Source: Bacteroidales bacterium
GTDB lineage: Bacteria > Bacteroidota > Bacteroidia > Bacteroidales > ML635J-15
Assembly (NCBI GenBank): GCA_028697515.1
Contig: JAQVEY010000096.1
Location: 1-7,997 of the forward strand
DNA length: 7,997 nucleotides
Direction of reading: 5' to 3'
Part shown: positions 6,650 through 7,997 of the stretch, in pieces
How positions within the stretch are numbered: the first letter of the stretch is position 1
Layout of the letters: the number at the start of each line of letters is the position of its first letter
The notes under the pieces: model-generated
Seen by the model: only the letters and a program-made list of their open reading frames with translations
What the model was told of the DNA's origin: nothing
Database searches by the model: none
Position numbers and translations under genes: made by a program

Positions 6650-6734
6650 TTGTAACAAAACAAACCCATATTAACAAATAATTTGTAACAGAACAAACCC
6701 AGTTATGCGATTTTATTGTAACAAAACAAAGGCA
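6650..6734 (+). repeat. Three 19-bp direct repeats at exact 33-bp spacing
   Basis: TTGTAACAAAACAAACCCA (6650-6668), TTGTAACAGAACAAACCCA (6683-6701) and TTGTAACAAAACAAAGGCA (6716-6734) start exactly 33 bp apart. Copy 2 differs from copy 1 at one base, copy 3 at two. The 14-bp intervals between copies are unrelated. Each copy begins with the near-palindrome TTGT-A-ACAA (broken in copy 2), which would suit a dimeric DNA-binding protein. At 33 bp, about three helical turns, the copies face nearly the same side of the DNA. They end 13 bp past the ATPase stop. The intervals are too short for CRISPR spacers. Confidence 0.8.
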
Positions 6735-6747
6735 GTTTGAGAATAAA

Positions 6748-7878
6748 TCAAGAAAGTAATTTATTGTTATTCACAAAATAACTAATATAATCTCTTATTT
6801 TTGTTCCTAGATAATAGGGCATATTCATCAGTATATATGGCTTACCGGCAGGTGTTACAGATTTTTCGATTTTAAATTCTCCTCCATACATTCTGACAGC
6901 ATAAAAATGATCAGCATTATCAACAAATTGGTGTAAAGATCTTAAACTGCCAGTTGAACCGGATTTTATTTCAATCGGAATAACAAGATTCTTATAGTTC
7001 AACACTATATCAACTTCAGCCGATGCCTGAGTTTTTTCCCGTACCCAAAAAGCAGGTTTTTTATATGTTGTTTTGTTATGTGAAAGTAATTCCTGAAAAA
7101 TCACTTGCGGAATTAATGCTCCTTTAAACAAAGAGTTTAAATCATCAAGGGCTAAAAGATTTTCCTGAATTTTCAATTCATGGTTTAGTATTCCAATATC
7201 TAAAAATTGAATTCTCGGACTTTTCTTTAAGTCGGGAATGATTGGAGTATTCAAAGCTGTTGTAGGATATATCAACTGAATTATCTTTGCAGCATCAAGG
7301 CTTCGAAAAGCCTCACCAACTTCACGCGAACGATAGTTGGAGTTCCCGAAATTCTGAAATTTTATCCTGTCGTCAAAGAAAAGATGAGCAACCTCGACAA
7401 TATGTTTGATAACTTTTGTGTTCGTATCGCCCGTAGCATATTTCTCAATATCATTTTTGTATGTTTCCCAAATGCTTTCATAAATTGGAGGTAAAGCAGC
7501 AACGCTGTCTTTTTCAACAAACACCTTAACCACTTCGGGCATACCTCCGACAATCACATATTTCTTAAATGCGTCCTGCAGCAAAGTGTGTGCTGTTTTG
7601 TCAATAGGCACTTCCTTTAACTTTTCCAATAACAAAGTCTGTCCTGTTGCCTCTAAGAACTCTTCGAAATTTAAAGGATGCATATACAAATATGAAATCC
7701 TTCCAACAGGAAAGCTTTTAACTTTCTTGAGTACATGCTCAAGCAACGAACCGGCTGCAATTACATATAGATTAGGCACATCTTCATAAAAATAACGCAA
7801 CATCGAAATTGCTTCAAGAGATTCTTGTATTTCATCTATGAATAGAATTGTATCGTCTATTTCATCATACTTAGTCAA
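6748..7878 (-). pseudogene. 5'-truncated AAA (AAA_14) / DUF4143 ATPase
   Basis: The frame encodes 376 residues of the widespread ATP-binding family with an AAA domain followed by a DUF4143, PD-(D/E)xK-like region; full members run about 400-480 residues. Present are Walker B ILFIDEIQ (11-18), sensor-like AAGS (41-44), PVGR with a candidate arginine finger Arg60, GGMPEVV (111-117), and the nuclease-like core SAEVDIVL (Asp290) with IPIEIKSG (Glu303, Lys305). Missing is everything before Walker B, including Walker A (GxRxxGKT). The only in-frame initiator is a TTG at 7876-7878, with an in-frame TAA two codons upstream; the first in-frame ATG falls after Walker B. The 119 bp upstream encode no Walker A in any minus-strand frame. 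Without Walker A it should not bind ATP normally. The family's role is poorly known, often ascribed to accessory or selfish genes. The nuclease-like half is intact, so truncation may be recent. Confidence 0.8.
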
Positions 7879-7947
7879 TCCTTAATAACCCAAAACTATG
7901 AAAATAATCTTATATTAGTAGAAAATATTTGAAAATAAAAACGGAGC

Positions 7948-7971
7948 CAAAGAATTTCTTCTTTGATTTTT
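7948..7971 (+). terminator. Possible weak terminator hairpin
   Basis: CAAAGAA (7948-7954) pairs with TTCTTTG (7959-7965) around a TTTC loop, and ATTTTT follows directly on the plus strand. On the minus strand the loop is GAAA and a T-rich run follows after six bases, so either direction is possible. The stem is short and AT-rich. It could end a gene entering from the right on the minus strand: a frame there is open from the window edge to a TAG at 7896-7898, but I do not recognise its 33 residues. Confidence 0.3.
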
Positions 7972-7997
7972 CTCAATAATCCCCTAAAATTAAATCC

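Larger units (their letters stand above)
6090..6747. other. 658-bp gene-free accessory region
   Basis: This stretch carries no convincing gene on either strand. From left to right it holds a short TA run (6131-6140), the inverted-repeat-bounded segment (6166-6431), an AT-rich hairpin (6538-6568), a weak 6-bp stem TCACAC/GTGTGA (6590-6595 with 6610-6615) followed by TTTT, and three 33-bp-spaced direct repeats (6650-6734). It separates the GLPGLI-like gene from the truncated ATPase; both converge on it. Confidence 0.7.

Noticed and set aside
6650..6734. CRISPR array
   Set aside because: Repeats are 19 bp with 14-bp intervals and only three copies; both lengths are too short for CRISPR and no cas gene is present.
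7362..7789. Frames at 7362-7553 (minus) and 7586-7789 (plus)
   Set aside because: Both overlap the AAA/DUF4143 coding frame, which has family motifs throughout; these are shadows.
7879..7997. Walker A of the ATPase recovered through a frameshift upstream
   Set aside because: All three minus-strand frames were read; none contains a GxxxxGKT/S motif and two meet stops within a few codons.

Overview
The window looks like chromosomal DNA of a Bacteroidetes (Bacteroidota) bacterium. The DNA is AT-rich and the starts lack Shine-Dalgarno sequences. Two minus-strand genes are preceded by the Bacteroidetes-type TAnnTTTG promoter box. The gene content also fits: a Gram-positive/Bacteroidetes-style short glucose-6-phosphate isomerase, exported lipoproteins, a GLPGLI-like secreted protein and a DUF4143-type ATPase. 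I cannot assign a genus; Bacteroidales/Marinilabiliales-like is a guess.

Layout. The left end (1-848, plus strand) is core metabolism: the 3' end of pgi, then after 26 bp idi (type I isopentenyl-diphosphate isomerase). idi runs tail-to-tail into a minus-strand operon and overlaps its last gene by 17 bp. That operon (832-4716) has a CPA1-like cation/proton antiporter first and a large transglutaminase-like lipoprotein second; the stop codon of the first directly abuts the start codon of the second. A good TTTG-N19-TAnnTTTG promoter lies upstream of the antiporter. Next come a small minus-strand Ig/PKD-like exported protein (4846-5202) and, divergently, a secreted GLPGLI-like protein (5325-6089). 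For both, the ATG two codons inside the longest open frame is the better start.

The right third is accessory in character. A 658-bp gene-free stretch (6090-6747) holds a MITE-like segment of about 266 bp bounded by 23-bp perfect inverted repeats, an AT-rich hairpin, and three 19-bp direct repeats spaced exactly 33 bp apart. The repeats end 13 bp past the 3' end of a 5'-truncated AAA/DUF4143 ATPase (6748-7878) that has Walker B and the nuclease-like domain but no Walker A, so it is probably a pseudogene.

I see no complete new defence or mobile system. The most unusual items are the 33-bp-period repeat array, the inverted-repeat element, the tandem (active plus degenerate) transglutaminase architecture with a thioredoxin-like tail, and the altered ion-site motifs of the antiporter.
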